DNA of 64,000 nucleotides from an uncultured Spirochaetaceae bacterium (GCA_944390015.1 CALXOL010000001.1:1-64000); one strand, 5' to 3'; shown: positions 44,302 to 54,350, numbered from the stretch's first letter. A program made the numbers and translations. The notes: generated from the letters alone by a model not told the origin.

Positions 44302-47300
44302 TGAGAAGAGATGATATAAAGCACATACTGGTAATCGGAAGCGGCCCGATAGTAATCGGACAGGCTTGTGAATTCGACTACTCCGGAGTACAGGCTGTAA
44401 GGGCTCTCAAAGAAGAGGGATACGAGGTCTCCCTCATAAACCCTAATCCTGCGACAGTAATGACAACACCAGGTCTTGCAGACCACATATTCATGGAGCC
44501 TCTTACTCCAGAATACATAGAAAAAATCTTTGAGCAGGCAGGACCGGATGCAATACTCTCAACAATGGGAGGACAGACTGCCCTCAACCTGACAATGGAA
44601 CTGCAGAAAAGAGGCATACTCGAGAAATACGGAGTCAAGGTAATAGGTGCGAGCGCAGAAGCCATTGAGAGAGCTGAAGACAGGGGCAAATTCAAAGAGA
44701 TTATGACATTCCTCGGTCTTGAGAGCGCAAAAAGCGGAATAGCCCATTCCATAGATGAGGCACTCAAAGTAAAGAAAGAGATAGGACTGCCCTTGATCAT
44801 CCGTCCATCCTTCACCTTAGGTGGGATGGGAGGTGCTATTGCGAAGAGTGAGGAGGAGTTCATCCCATTAGTTGAGAATGCCTTGGACATCAGTCCGGTA
44901 AGGGAGATTCTTCTTGAAGAATCACTGATTGGATGGAGAGAGTTCGAGATGGAGGTCATGAGGGATAGGGATGACAACGCCATAATCGTCTGCTCCATCG
45001 AAAATATCGATCCGATGGGAGTGCACACAGGAGACAGCATCACGGTAGCACCTATCCAGAGCCTCAGTGATGCCGAATATCAGAAGATGAGGACCGCTTC
45101 CATAGACATCCTTAGAGCGGTCGGAGTTGACTGTGGCGGATCCAACGTGCAATTTGCAATATCCCCAGACCATGAAAGAATGATCGTGATTGAAATGAAT
45201 CCGAGGGTATCACGCTCCTCTGCACTTGCATCAAAGGCCACTGGCTACCCTATTGCGCGAATAAGTGCAAAGCTTGCCGTAGGATACACTTTAAGCGAGA
45301 TCCTAAATGAAATCACAGGAGAGAGTGTAAGCTGCTTTGAGCCCGCACTGGACTACGTTGCAGTAAAAGTACCACGTTTCGAGCTTGAGAAGTTTCCTCT
45401 TCCCGCATCCGCACTTGGAACACAGATGAGAAGTGTCGGAGAAGCTTTAGCTCTCGGAAGAACGCTTAACGAGGCACTTAATAAAGCATTCCGCTCTTCA
45501 GAGCAGAAACTTGAAGGCATTGTTGAACTCGATAGAAACAAATACGATGTCCAGCTGCTTTCAAAGAGTGCACATCCAATGCGTTTTCTAGCCCTCTATA
45601 CGCTTATTAAGGAAGGGGAAAGAGACCTGGTTAAGCTGAGCGAAGAAACAGGTTATGATGTATATTTCCTTGAAGCGCTCAAAGAGCAGGCAGAGCTTGA
45701 TAGCGAGATTAAGGAAAACCTTGATGAAGAGACATACAGAAAAGCTAAGATGGCTGGAATGAGCGACAACAGGATTTCATCTCTTTCGGGGAGATCTCCT
45801 CTTTCATACCACATGGACGCTGTCTCGCATTATGTAGACACATGTGCTGGCGAGACCAAGGCGAAAACTCCATACTGCTATCTTACATATGGAGAAGAGG
45901 ATGAGGGTGAAGCACTTGGAGAGAAAGCTGTTATCATACTTGCATCAGGACCAAACAGAATCGGGCAAGGTCTTGAATTTGACACATGTTGTACCCTGTC
46001 CAGCCAAGCTTATAGACGTCTTGGAAGAAAGACCATAATGGTAAACAGCAACCCAGAGACGGTATCAACGGATTACAACACCTCAGACCGCCTTTATGTC
46101 GAACCGCTATGTCCCGAGTCCGTTCTCGAGATAATGAGAAAGGAAATGACCAAGGATGTGGTCGTACAGCTTGGTGGCCAGACTCCGCTGAATATGGCAC
46201 AGGCCCTTGAGAACGCCGGAGCACACATTGTTGGAACAAGCCTCGACTCAATAAATAGAACCGAGGACAGGGAGCTGTTTTCAAACCTTGTAAGAGAGCT
46301 CGGTCTCAGACAGCCGGAGAACAGGATGGGACATAGTAGAGAGGAAGTCTTTGAGAAGGCAAAAGAGATTGGATTCCCGGTTCTGCTGAGACCTTCCTTC
46401 GTACTCGGAGGAAGAAGTATGTTCATTGCATACGATGAAGAGAGCCTTGATGAATTCTTCACAAAGATGAACGTACAGGTCTCTAAGACACATCCAATCC
46501 TCGTAGACCAGTTCCTTGAGGATGCATTCGAGTATGATCTAGATGCGGTCTCTGATGGAGAGAGGATTTATATTGGTGGAATACTGCAACACATAGAGGC
46601 AGCCGGAATACATTCCGGAGACAGCGCAGCCGTTTTTCCTCCATACAAATCCAAGCCGGAAATCCTTGACCAGATGAGAAGATGGACACTCAAGCTTGCA
46701 AAAGAGCTTAAAGTAAAGGGGCTTATGAACATCCAGTTTGCAGAAAAGGATGGCAAGCTCTACATAATCGAAGTAAACCCGAGGGCAAGCAGAACAGTAC
46801 CTTTCATATCAAAGGCAAGTGGAGTGAACCTCATAGATGTAGCTGTAAGGGTTTTCGAGGGAGAAGACCTTGTAAAGCAGGGGCTTCTTGAAGAAGGTGA
46901 GGAGATTAGAGAAGGTCATTGCATAACCGGATGGGCCATAAAAGAGGCTGTATTCAGTTTCGACCGCTTTGCAAACGTAGACCCGGCTCTGGGGCCTGAG
47001 ATGAGGAGCACGGGAGAAGTAGTCGGTATGGGACGCACTTTCGGAGAGGCTTATGCCAAGAGTCAGGCGGGAGCAAATAACATACTGCCTTCGAAAGGAA
47101 GGGTTATCATAAGCGTCAATAACAAGGACAGGGTAACAATCGCACCTATTGCAAAAGCGCTGCAAGAGATGGGATTCGAAATCCTCTGTACAAAAGGAAC
47201 AGCTAGAGACCTCTTCAATCTCGGCATACTCACCGATGTTGTTCTAAAAGTCCATGAAGGGCATCCTAATATCGTGGACTACATTCGGGCAAAGAAAGTT

Positions 47301-47483
47301 GACCTTATCATCAACACGCCTATGGGTTTCCATGCAAGAAGGAGCGATGATGACATAAGGACAGAGACCATCAGAGCCCATATCCCCTACACTACAACGA
47401 CAAGCGCAGCAAATGCCGCCGTCGAGGCCATCAGATACATACAGATGGGGCGCTACACTGTAAGGGAGCTTCCAAAGAGATAA
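44301..47483 (+). CDS. carB: Carbamoyl-phosphate synthase large subunit
   Basis: 1060 residues, full length. Two tandem ATP-grasp halves: GSGPIVIGQACEFDYSG begins the first and SGPNRIGQGLEFD the second, each with its carbamate/bicarbonate kinase motifs (RPSFTLGGMGG and RPSFVLGGRSM). The C-terminal ~130 residues form the MGS-like allosteric domain (IAKALQEMGFEILCTKGTA). Coupled to carA. Confidence 0.98.
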   Translation: MRRDDIKHILVIGSGPIVIGQACEFDYSGVQAVRALKEEGYEVSLINPNPATVMTTPGLADHIFMEPLTPEYIEKIFEQAGPDAILSTMGGQTALNLTMELQKRGILEKYGVKVIGASAEAIERAEDRGKFKEIMTFLGLESAKSGIAHSIDEALKVKKEIGLPLIIRPSFTLGGMGGAIAKSEEEFIPLVENALDISPVREILLEESLIGWREFEMEVMRDRDDNAIIVCSIENIDPMGVHTGDSITVAPIQSLSDAEYQKMRTASIDILRAVGVDCGGSNVQFAISPDHERMIVIEMNPRVSRSSALASKATGYPIARISAKLAVGYTLSEILNEITGESVSCFEPALDYVAVKVPRFELEKFPLPASALGTQMRSVGEALALGRTLNEALNKAFRSSEQKLEGIVELDRNKYDVQLLSKSAHPMRFLALYTLIKEGERDLVKLSEETGYDVYFLEALKEQAELDSEIKENLDEETYRKAKMAGMSDNRISSLSGRSPLSYHMDAVSHYVDTCAGETKAKTPYCYLTYGEEDEGEALGEKAVIILASGPNRIGQGLEFDTCCTLSSQAYRRLGRKTIMVNSNPETVSTDYNTSDRLYVEPLCPESVLEIMRKEMTKDVVVQLGGQTPLNMAQALENAGAHIVGTSLDSINRTEDRELFSNLVRELGLRQPENRMGHSREEVFEKAKEIGFPVLLRPSFVLGGRSMFIAYDEESLDEFFTKMNVQVSKTHPILVDQFLEDAFEYDLDAVSDGERIYIGGILQHIEAAGIHSGDSAAVFPPYKSKPEILDQMRRWTLKLAKELKVKGLMNIQFAEKDGKLYIIEVNPRASRTVPFISKASGVNLIDVAVRVFEGEDLVKQGLLEEGEEIREGHCITGWAIKEAVFSFDRFANVDPALGPEMRSTGEVVGMGRTFGEAYAKSQAGANNILPSKGRVIISVNNKDRVTIAPIAKALQEMGFEILCTKGTARDLFNLGILTDVVLKVHEGHPNIVDYIRAKKVDLIINTPMGFHARRSDDDIRTETIRAHIPYTTTTSAANAAVEAIRYIQMGRYTVRELPKR

Positions 47484-47490
47484 TTCATGA

Positions 47491-47518
47491 ATCGGCCTCT
47501 TCGGAGGTCGATTTTTTA
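47491..47518 (+). terminator. Intrinsic terminator of carAB
   Basis: ATCGGCCTC (47491-47499) pairs with GAGGTCGAT (47504-47512), one G-U, around a TTCG tetraloop, followed by TTTTTT. Confidence 0.92.
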
Positions 47519-48006
47519 ATCAGAGCTTTTATCTGAGTTATTTTATAAACAAAAGTATTATCATGGTTATGATAATATCATATTATTCCTCTTATTATAA
47601 ATAAATACAGACTTTTCATATCAAAATAATTCATCAAAAAGACCAAATTGCAAACTAATATTTCTTTAGAAACATCTAATTTGTAAAGAAATAATTCTAA
47701 TAATATATAAATTTGTTATCCGAAGATTCTCTGACTATAAGCTCTGTATCTAGAAGAACAGACCTGTTTATTACCGCCCTTTCCCCTCGAGTCCGATTAT
47801 AAGATCTTAAGAGGTAAATCATCCATCATAAGGAACTTAAAACTTTTTTAAGTGTAGCATTTCCGCATTCGGGAATTCTTTTGCCACATTATCTCTTTAT
47901 TCCTAAAAAGGGAGGTGAAACGGAAGAAAATTCTATCTTGTAAAAGCAGTGATGAAACATTATCCTCTTTCTGATAGAATAATTCATACCATTAGGAGAA
48001 AAGTAA
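47519..48006. other. AT-rich region between carB and aspS holding a decayed gene
   Basis: About 490 bp with no intact gene. The first ~180 bp are very AT-rich and featureless. 47697-47870 holds remnants of a LacI-type regulator on the minus strand. The last ~60 bp carry the aspS promoter region, including TAGAAT near 47975 and an AGGAGA ribosome site. Confidence 0.6.
47697..47870 (-). pseudogene. LacI-family regulator relic (HTH and C-terminal fragments)
   Basis: Minus-strand 47822-47697 encodes LLRSYNRTRGERAVINRSVL then LDTELIVRESS and a short tail to a TAG. The …LxTELIVRESS ending is the near-invariant C-terminus of LacI/GalR regulators. Just upstream (47870-47832) the same frame reads ECGNATLKKVLSSL, resembling the recognition helix ECGVSxATVSKVLN. 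Stop codons interrupt, and about 270 codons between the two pieces are missing. A decayed gene with a large internal deletion is the best reading; the HTH piece is less certain than the C-terminal piece. Confidence 0.6.
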
Positions 48007-49794
48007 ATGGAAGAAGCATTCATGCAGAGAACCGTAACCTGTGGCGAACTCAGAGCAAAGGATGAAGGAAAGAGTGTCATCCTCAACGGATGGGTAGCAA
48101 GAAACAGGGACCATGGAGCGCTGCACTTTATCAATTTAAGAGACCGCTATGGAGTAACGCAGGTTGTTGTAGATGATGATGCCTCCGAGGAACTTGAAAA
48201 AACAGCAAGTTCTTTGAAGATGGAATACTGCATAGCAGTAAAGGGAATCGTCAGAAGACGTCCTGATGAAATGATCAATCCTGACATGGAAACAGGAGAG
48301 ATTGAAGTAAAAGCAGAGAAGATAGAAATCCTCTCAGAATGTGCGACCCTGCCATTCATGATAGAAGATGAGAACAGTGCGAGAGAGGACCTCAGACTCA
48401 AATACAGATTCCTTGACCTCAGGACAAACGGCATGCAGAAGAGAATCAAACTCCGCCATGAAGTAGTCAAGGCAATAAGGGAATTCTTCTACAAGACGGA
48501 TTTCTATGAGATCGAAACCCCCACTCTTGTAAAAAGCACTCCTGAGGGCGCAAGGGATTTCCTCGTACCATCAAGAATCTACCCCGGAAAGTTCTTTGCT
48601 CTTCCGCAATCCCCTCAGCTCTATAAACAGATTCTCATGGTCTCTGGATTCGATAAGTATTTCCAGATTGCCAGATGCTATCGTGATGAGGATCCACGCG
48701 GAGACAGGCAGCTTGAATTCACACAGCTCGATATCGAGATGAGTTTTGTAAAGCGTGATGACGTGCTTCTCTTAATGGAGAATCTCTTCAACTATGTGTT
48801 CAAGACGGTAATGAACATCGATCTGCCGGCACACTTTAGGAGAATAACCTATCAGGAAGCAATGGAGAAATACGGCTCGGATAAGCCAGATCTCAGATTC
48901 GGTCTTGAAATCGGAGATGCCTCATCATTCGCCTCCAAGAGCACATTCAATGCATTCACAGAGACACTCGCCGAAGGGGGAGTTGTCCGTTACATAGTCG
49001 CACCGAAGACAGAGGGACATGAGTACACAAGAAAATACCTTGCAGAACTTGAGAGTGCGGCCAAGATCTATGGAGCACATGGACTGGCATGGATGAAGGT
49101 GGAGAATGGAAAGCTCTCAGGTGGAGTATCTAAGTTCTTTGCATCAATGGAAGATGAGGTTCTCTCAGCTACTGGCGCAAAAGATGGAGATGTGATCCTC
49201 CTTGTAGCGCATAAGGATTTCAAGAAGTGTGCAAACAGCCTTGGAGCGGTGAGAAACAAGCTCGGTGCGGAACTTGGTCTTATAAAGCCGGGCTATGAAT
49301 TCTGCTGGATAATCGACTTCCCACTCTTCGAATACAACGAGGATGAAGGGCACTGGGAAGCCGCACACCACATGTTCAGCATGCCTCAGGCTGAATACAT
49401 TGACAGCTTGGAAGAGGATCCAGGAAGGGTCAAGGGAGATCTTTACGACCTCGTTCTCAACGGCTATGAGCTCGCATCAGGTTCTATAAGAATCCACGAC
49501 ATCGAGCTGCAGAAGAGGGTCTTCAGAATTTGCAACTTCCCAGACGATGTGGCTCAGGAGCGTTTTGGCTTCCTGCTTGACTGTTTCAAGTACGGGCCAC
49601 CACCACATGGAGGAATCGCACCTGGAATCGACAGGCTCTGCATGATTTTAGCAGGACAGAGTTCCATAAAGGAGGTCATCGCGTTCCCAAAGAATACCGC
49701 AGCCCTCTCACCAATGGACGACTGCCCATCATTTGTAGAGCAGAAACAGCTTGATGAACTTCATCTTGCAGTTGTTGAAAAAAAGAATGAATAA
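48007..49794 (+). CDS. aspS: Aspartyl-tRNA synthetase (bacterial GAD-domain form)
   Basis: 595 residues. N-terminal OB anticodon-binding domain (VILNGWVARNRDHGALHFINLRD), class II core with motif 2 RCYRDEDPRGDRQLEFTQLD, the bacterial GAD insertion (~280-420) and motif 3 GGIAPGIDRLCMIL. It charges tRNA-Asp; discrimination against tRNA-Asn is not visible. ATG 48007 has AGGAGA upstream. Followed with an 8-nt overlap by an FAD enzyme gene. Confidence 0.97.
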   Translation: MEEAFMQRTVTCGELRAKDEGKSVILNGWVARNRDHGALHFINLRDRYGVTQVVVDDDASEELEKTASSLKMEYCIAVKGIVRRRPDEMINPDMETGEIEVKAEKIEILSECATLPFMIEDENSAREDLRLKYRFLDLRTNGMQKRIKLRHEVVKAIREFFYKTDFYEIETPTLVKSTPEGARDFLVPSRIYPGKFFALPQSPQLYKQILMVSGFDKYFQIARCYRDEDPRGDRQLEFTQLDIEMSFVKRDDVLLLMENLFNYVFKTVMNIDLPAHFRRITYQEAMEKYGSDKPDLRFGLEIGDASSFASKSTFNAFTETLAEGGVVRYIVAPKTEGHEYTRKYLAELESAAKIYGAHGLAWMKVENGKLSGGVSKFFASMEDEVLSATGAKDGDVILLVAHKDFKKCANSLGAVRNKLGAELGLIKPGYEFCWIIDFPLFEYNEDEGHWEAAHHMFSMPQAEYIDSLEEDPGRVKGDLYDLVLNGYELASGSIRIHDIELQKRVFRICNFPDDVAQERFGFLLDCFKYGPPPHGGIAPGIDRLCMILAGQSSIKEVIAFPKNTAALSPMDDCPSFVEQKQLDELHLAVVEKKNE

Positions 49795-50938
49795 TTCCAC
49801 TCTGATAATAGGCGCAGGCGCATCGGGTCTCATGGCTTCTAGCATACTAGGTCATGAGGCCTTTGTTTTAGAGCATAAAAAAGAAAGCGGGAAGAAACTG
49901 CTTATAACGGGAGGTGGAAAGTGTAATTTCACTGCCGCAGAGCCCGTGGATTCAATTTGCTCACGCTTTTATGAAAAGAAAAATTTCGTATCCCCTGCCA
50001 TACACTCATTTCCTCCCGAGAGAATAAGAGATTACTTTAAGGAGCTTGGAGTCGAGTCTATTGTTGAAAATAACGGAAAAGTATTCCCGGCAAGCGGTAA
50101 GGCCGAGGATATAAGAAAAGCCCTTTTAAAAAGAAGCGGAGTTATTTTCTTTTCCGAGAATATCCTCTCAATCGAGAAAGAAGAAGGCCTTTTCCATATT
50201 AAAACAGACCAAAAGACTTACCATGCTAAATACATTATCGTAGCATCCGGTGGTATAACATTTCCAGATACAGGCAGTGATGGGTCATTAAACAAGATAA
50301 TAAGAGGCCTGGGACATACATTTGTTCCTCAACACGGAACACTTACTGAGATAATGACCCCTACTCTTCCATTATTCAAAGCAGAAGGTGTAAGCATACC
50401 TGTGACGCTAAGAAAAGGAAAGGTAAAGCTATCAGGGGATGCCGTGATTACGAAAAGAGGAATATCCGGACCCGTGGCAGAGAACTTCTCTCACTATCTT
50501 GAGCCAAATGATGAAATGACGATGGAATTCATACCTCTAAATAGGGATAGTTTCTCATCCCTTAGCAGTAAAACAATACTGAAAAACGCACTGCCACTAC
50601 CAGAGCGCCTGATCTTTACACTTGTCCCAGAGTTAAGCAGCAAACGTGTTCTGGATCTGTCAAACAAAGAGAAAGATGAGATTATAAAGGCATTAAGCGA
50701 TAATACCGTTGCCATCAAGCTTAACGAAAGGAGAGCGATGTGCACGAAAGGAGGTGTTAGTACCGATGAGATTAACCGAAAAACAATGGAGTCCAAACTA
50801 GTTGAAAACCTTTATTTCGCAGGGGAGGTCATCGATGTCGATGGGCAATGCGGCGGCTATAATCTGACTTGGGCTTTCTCTTCGGCATTTACAGCAGCCT
50901 CATCCATTCTCAGGAAAAAGAAACTTGTGCTATCATAA
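49787..50938 (+). CDS. HI0933/YhiN-family FAD-dependent oxidoreductase (BaiN-like)
   Basis: 383 residues from ATG 49787, 8 nt inside the aspS end. Dinucleotide-binding loop LIIGAGASGLMAS, family motif ESGKKLLITGGGKCNFT, ASGGITFPDTGSDG, and C-terminal FAD signature LYFAGEVIDVDGQCGGYNLTWAF. Flavoprotein family with unsettled function; some members reduce bile-acid or aminoacetone substrates. The downstream OsmC gene begins 4 nt later. Confidence 0.9.
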   Translation: MNNSTLIIGAGASGLMASSILGHEAFVLEHKKESGKKLLITGGGKCNFTAAEPVDSICSRFYEKKNFVSPAIHSFPPERIRDYFKELGVESIVENNGKVFPASGKAEDIRKALLKRSGVIFFSENILSIEKEEGLFHIKTDQKTYHAKYIIVASGGITFPDTGSDGSLNKIIRGLGHTFVPQHGTLTEIMTPTLPLFKAEGVSIPVTLRKGKVKLSGDAVITKRGISGPVAENFSHYLEPNDEMTMEFIPLNRDSFSSLSSKTILKNALPLPERLIFTLVPELSSKRVLDLSNKEKDEIIKALSDNTVAIKLNERRAMCTKGGVSTDEINRKTMESKLVENLYFAGEVIDVDGQCGGYNLTWAFSSAFTAASSILRKKKLVLS

Positions 50939-50942
50939 TCAC

Positions 50943-51323
50943 ATGGCAAAGAGAATCATAGATGCACATTTCACACCAAAACGCAGATACTTTGAGAACC
51001 AGATCGGCCGCGAATTCGATTTTTCTGCGGTCACAGGCCCCTATGAATACCTTCTTGGAGCTCTTTCAGGATGCTTTGTTTCGACAATTCTGGATTTCTG
51101 GGAGGATGAGGCTTATACTTCAATAGACGTACATGTTGAAGGTGAAAAAAGAGAAGAGACCCCATCGACACTAAAGCATACCCTGATATGCATCAATGCA
51201 AAAGGAATAAAAGAGAAGGAAAAGTTCAGAGAAGCAGTAACTAACGCAAGCCGGACTTGTTCTATCTATCAAACGATAGCTAAAGTCAGTGAGATGGAGA
51301 TTAGCCTCTCCTTTGAGGATTGA
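50943..51323 (+). CDS. OsmC/Ohr-family redox protein
   Basis: 126 residues from ATG 50943. The two OsmC cysteines are C44 in LLGALSGCFVSTI and C106 in ASRTCSIYQTIAKV, expected to form the peroxide-reducing centre. Closer to the YhfA branch than to Ohr. No ribosome site; TATCAT, inside the end of the preceding gene, lies 6 nt before ATG, so it might have its own leaderless message or be translated by coupling. Confidence 0.85.
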   Translation: MAKRIIDAHFTPKRRYFENQIGREFDFSAVTGPYEYLLGALSGCFVSTILDFWEDEAYTSIDVHVEGEKREETPSTLKHTLICINAKGIKEKEKFREAVTNASRTCSIYQTIAKVSEMEISLSFED

Positions 51324-51325
51324 AT

Positions 51326-51844
51326 ATGAGCAATGAAGATCTCAGAAGTGAAAATATTGATACTTTCTCGCTTTTTAAGAAAGCTCTTGAGGAGCTCGTA
51401 GAATCGGACAGCTTCCTCTTTGCAAGAAAAGCCAGAAGAGAGTCATTCTCATGTCGAATGGCACAGCATCTGAACAAATTTTTTGGATTCGGCTGGTACA
51501 TAGATGCCGCTATCGAAGGCTCAGACCTCCTTATCTGGGACAGACAAGGAAATATTCCACTTGCACTATTCATAGCGAAGGATTACATCTCTTCATCGCA
51601 GAAAGACAAAGCAAGGCTTTTCCATCTTACGATGAAGCCTGCCCTCACGCTTGCACTGAGCCTGCTCGAAGGGAAGGATTACATGCTCATATATCGTTTT
51701 GAGAAGGAATATATAGACTACATGCACATATATCCCGATCAGAATTATCAGGACACGGTTCTTAAACGCTGTCTCATAAATGACGATGACGATAAGGATC
51801 CGACACTCTTTAAAATCAAAAGAAAGAGAACTACTTCCTCCTGA
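51326..51844 (+). CDS. Hypothetical protein, possible restriction-nuclease-like fold
   Basis: 172 residues from ATG 51326 (GAGG upstream), 2 nt after the OsmC stop. The middle reads FGFGWYIDAAIEGSDLLIWD followed by NIPLALFIAKDY, a D…(x)K strand pair faintly like the PD-(D/E)XK core though the acidic residue before the lysine is replaced by Ala. The basic C-terminus ends KIKRKRTTSS. Not recognised. Last gene of the aspS cluster; its 3' end overlaps the convergent DUF6062 gene by 14 nt. Confidence 0.55.
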   Translation: MSNEDLRSENIDTFSLFKKALEELVESDSFLFARKARRESFSCRMAQHLNKFFGFGWYIDAAIEGSDLLIWDRQGNIPLALFIAKDYISSSQKDKARLFHLTMKPALTLALSLLEGKDYMLIYRFEKEYIDYMHIYPDQNYQDTVLKRCLINDDDDKDPTLFKIKRKRTTSS

Positions 51845-52568
51845 CAGGATCTATAACCTCGGCCTCTCCGATGAGCTTATATACGGCGCGCTTTGCCGCA
51901 TCCTCACATCCGTTCCAGGGTTTATCCTTATTCTCACTCTTATATTTCTGAGTAAGGTAGTAGTCATCTGCTTGAACCCTATCAAGATTCTTTCTCATAA
52001 GATCTGCCAGGGTCTTATAATACTCTAAAAGCACATCCCCTTTTATCGCATCGGAAGCTATCTCATAGAGAACCCTTGTATGGTGCATGCAGAACCCCTT
52101 ACTCCGCTTAAGCTCATCCTTAAACTCCGGATCCTCTTCAAACAGTGCGGCAACCGTATATGCATAACGGTAAAGCCGGTCATTCATCCTTGAGCAGATG
52201 AGACACCCGTCCATCCTCTCATCATAGGCCTTGTAAAGGGAGGAGAACGCCTTCTCAGCCTTTCTCACATTTGAAGATGATAAGATACTGTCTATGGCGG
52301 GATAGAAGCTCTTCTTATCCTCCTCATAATACGTATCCATTACAAGTCCAAGACTCTGAGCCTTATTGCCTTCCGCAAGAAGTGAAAAATGCTTTCTGCA
52401 GAAGCCATGGGTGTTTGTCTCTACCCTTACTTCGGGAGTCATTATGGCAGAAGAGAGATAGTATCTTACACTATCACTCTCCGCCTCTTTCATGAGGGAG
52501 CAAATAAAACATTCGCTCCCGCTTTTAAGCCCGTCCCAGACGGGAATAGTCTCAAGCTGTATCTTCAC
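51831..52568 (-). CDS. DUF6062 zinc-binding protein
   Basis: 245 residues. Two similar metal-site sets: C20-x2-C23 with C58-x2-H61 (SECFICSLMKEAE, GFCRKH), and DGCLICSRM with GFCMHH further on. This matches DUF6062 as I know it, from anaerobic Firmicutes and spirochaetes; function unknown. The start overlaps the transketolase stop by 4 nt (ATGA), so it is the last gene of the aldolase-transketolase operon. Confidence 0.75.
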   Translation of the reverse strand: MKIQLETIPVWDGLKSGSECFICSLMKEAESDSVRYYLSSAIMTPEVRVETNTHGFCRKHFSLLAEGNKAQSLGLVMDTYYEEDKKSFYPAIDSILSSSNVRKAEKAFSSLYKAYDERMDGCLICSRMNDRLYRYAYTVAALFEEDPEFKDELKRSKGFCMHHTRVLYEIASDAIKGDVLLEYYKTLADLMRKNLDRVQADDYYLTQKYKSENKDKPWNGCEDAAKRAVYKLIGEAEVIDPVRRK

Positions 52569-53509
52569 TTGATTAGTTCCTTACACATTGAAGCGAGGTG
52601 CTCTCCTGTAAAACCGAAGGCCTCTTTGAGATAGCTAAGGTTTCCAACCTCACCGAACCTCTCTCCGACACACATGAAGTCCATCTTTACCGGATAATTC
52701 CTGGCAAGGAATGCGGCGATGCCTTCTCCCACGCCTCCAGCATAACGCCCGTTCTCACAGACGATGACATGACCCGTCCTTTCTGCAACCTTAAGAATGA
52801 GATCCGTATCAAGAGGCTTTATTGTATGCAAATCGATTACGGTGGCATTTATACCATCCTTTTTAAGAATCTCATACGCCTCCATGGCGTTATCGACCAT
52901 CACAGCACCAGTTGCAATGATTGCCACATCCTGCCCGTCTTTTAATTCAATCCCCTTTCCGATTTCAAACTTCATCCCTTCATCATACCGGAACGCAACC
53001 CCTTTCCTAGGAGTTCTTATATAGGAGTTCTTTCTCTTTTCATAGACCTGTTTCGTAAGAGCATACAGGCTCTCACCGTCACTCGGTTCAAGGACGATGA
53101 AATCTGGAATCTGCCTAAAGAGAGCAATATCCTCAAACGGCATATGGGTTCCGCCATTGTACTGAGCGGTAATACCAGGATCGCTGCCTATGATATGTAC
53201 ACATCTTTTGGCATATCCAATTGAGAGGAATACCTGGTCATACATCCTGCGAGAAGCAAAACACCCGAAGCTGTGAATAAAAGGTGTAAGGCCAGTAGAT
53301 GACATACCCGCAGCTACGGCAGCCATATTAGCCTCCGCGATTCCACAGTTTATAAACCGAGAGGGAAACTCCTTCTCAAAGCTCGTGCTGGTGATACAGG
53401 AAGAAAGATCCGAATCGAGAAACACTACATCCTCGTGTTCCCGAGCCAGATCAGCAACAGCACCGACTACGACTTCCCTATAATTCTTAAACTCTCTTGC
53501 CTTGCTCAT
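52565..53509 (-). CDS. Transketolase, C-terminal subunit
   Basis: 314 residues covering the pyrimidine-binding and C-terminal domains: DLSSCITSTSFEKEFPSRFINCGIAEANMAAVAAGM and the TIKPLD / GRYAGGVGEGI region. Pairs with the N-terminal subunit encoded just upstream (4-nt overlap) to form a complete TPP enzyme moving two-carbon units between sugar phosphates. Confidence 0.92.
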   Translation of the reverse strand: MSKAREFKNYREVVVGAVADLAREHEDVVFLDSDLSSCITSTSFEKEFPSRFINCGIAEANMAAVAAGMSSTGLTPFIHSFGCFASRRMYDQVFLSIGYAKRCVHIIGSDPGITAQYNGGTHMPFEDIALFRQIPDFIVLEPSDGESLYALTKQVYEKRKNSYIRTPRKGVAFRYDEGMKFEIGKGIELKDGQDVAIIATGAVMVDNAMEAYEILKKDGINATVIDLHTIKPLDTDLILKVAERTGHVIVCENGRYAGGVGEGIAAFLARNYPVKMDFMCVGERFGEVGNLSYLKEAFGFTGEHLASMCKELIK

Positions 53510-54342
53510 ACTGATGCCTCCCTTTCCTTAAGAGCCTTGATGGCCTCTTCTGCCTGCTGCTCACTTACAGTCATGCTATGATTGGATTTAACACCCTCAC
53601 CTGGGATATACCCCTGGCTCTTATTGGTGTGCATGATAATCATGTGGGGCCTTCCTTTCACACTCTTGGCTTTCTTTACGGCATCATCAAGCTCCTCAAA
53701 TGAATGCCCGTTGACCTCGTAACTGTCCCAGCCAAAGGTCTCATAACGCTCTTTTAGATGGTGCATCGGGATTATATCCTCAGTATATCCATCGAGCTGC
53801 TGCCCATTAAGATCGGTAAAGGCAATGAGATTCTCCAGCTTCTGGGCCCCGGCAAGTTCAGCTGCCTCCCAGACCTCTCCTTCCTGGCTCTCTCCATCTC
53901 CGACAATCGCATAAACATATGCATCCTTATTCTGGACTCTGAGGCCGAGGGCGATACCGACAGCGGCGCTAATACCCTGTCCGAGGCTTCCTGCGGTAAA
54001 ATCAATACCAGGGGTTTTCGTCATATCGACATGGCTTGGAAGATTCGTTCCTCCCTTATTAAGCGTCTTAAGCCATTCAAGCGGGAAGAAGCCCTTCTTA
54101 GCGAGTGTAGCATAAAGTGATGGTCCGCTATGTCCTTTTGAAAGAACAAGGCGATCCCTATCATCCCATTTCGGATTTTTCGGGTCTATTCTCATCTGAT
54201 CATAATAAAGGTATGTGAGTACCTCTACTATCGACATCGCACCTCCGATGTGACCGGAGCCGAAAGACGAAATACATTCAATTGTCTTAATTCTTGCATC
54301 CAATGCCTCTTTTTTTAGCATTGAAAGTGTCTTCTGATCCAT
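53506..54342 (-). CDS. Transketolase, N-terminal (TPP-binding) subunit
   Basis: 278 residues. The thiamine-diphosphate motif runs IVGDGESQEGEVWEAAELAGAQKLENLIAF…N, and SFGSGHIGGAMSIVEVL plus LSKGHSGPSLYATLA are transketolase N-domain landmarks. AGGAGGAAA precedes ATG 54342. Split transketolases are common in anaerobes and archaea. The neighbouring class II aldolase suggests a dedicated sugar route rather than the general pentose pathway. Confidence 0.92.
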   Translation of the reverse strand: MDQKTLSMLKKEALDARIKTIECISSFGSGHIGGAMSIVEVLTYLYYDQMRIDPKNPKWDDRDRLVLSKGHSGPSLYATLAKKGFFPLEWLKTLNKGGTNLPSHVDMTKTPGIDFTAGSLGQGISAAVGIALGLRVQNKDAYVYAIVGDGESQEGEVWEAAELAGAQKLENLIAFTDLNGQQLDGYTEDIIPMHHLKERYETFGWDSYEVNGHSFEELDDAVKKAKSVKGRPHMIIMHTNKSQGYIPGEGVKSNHSMTVSEQQAEEAIKALKEREASV

Positions 54343-54350
54343 TTTTCCTC

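Noticed and set aside
47871-48006. T-box leader before aspS, and likewise before proS (55208-55276)
   Set aside because: No T-box sequence or specifier/antiterminator structure is visible; both leaders are short and have ordinary ribosome sites.
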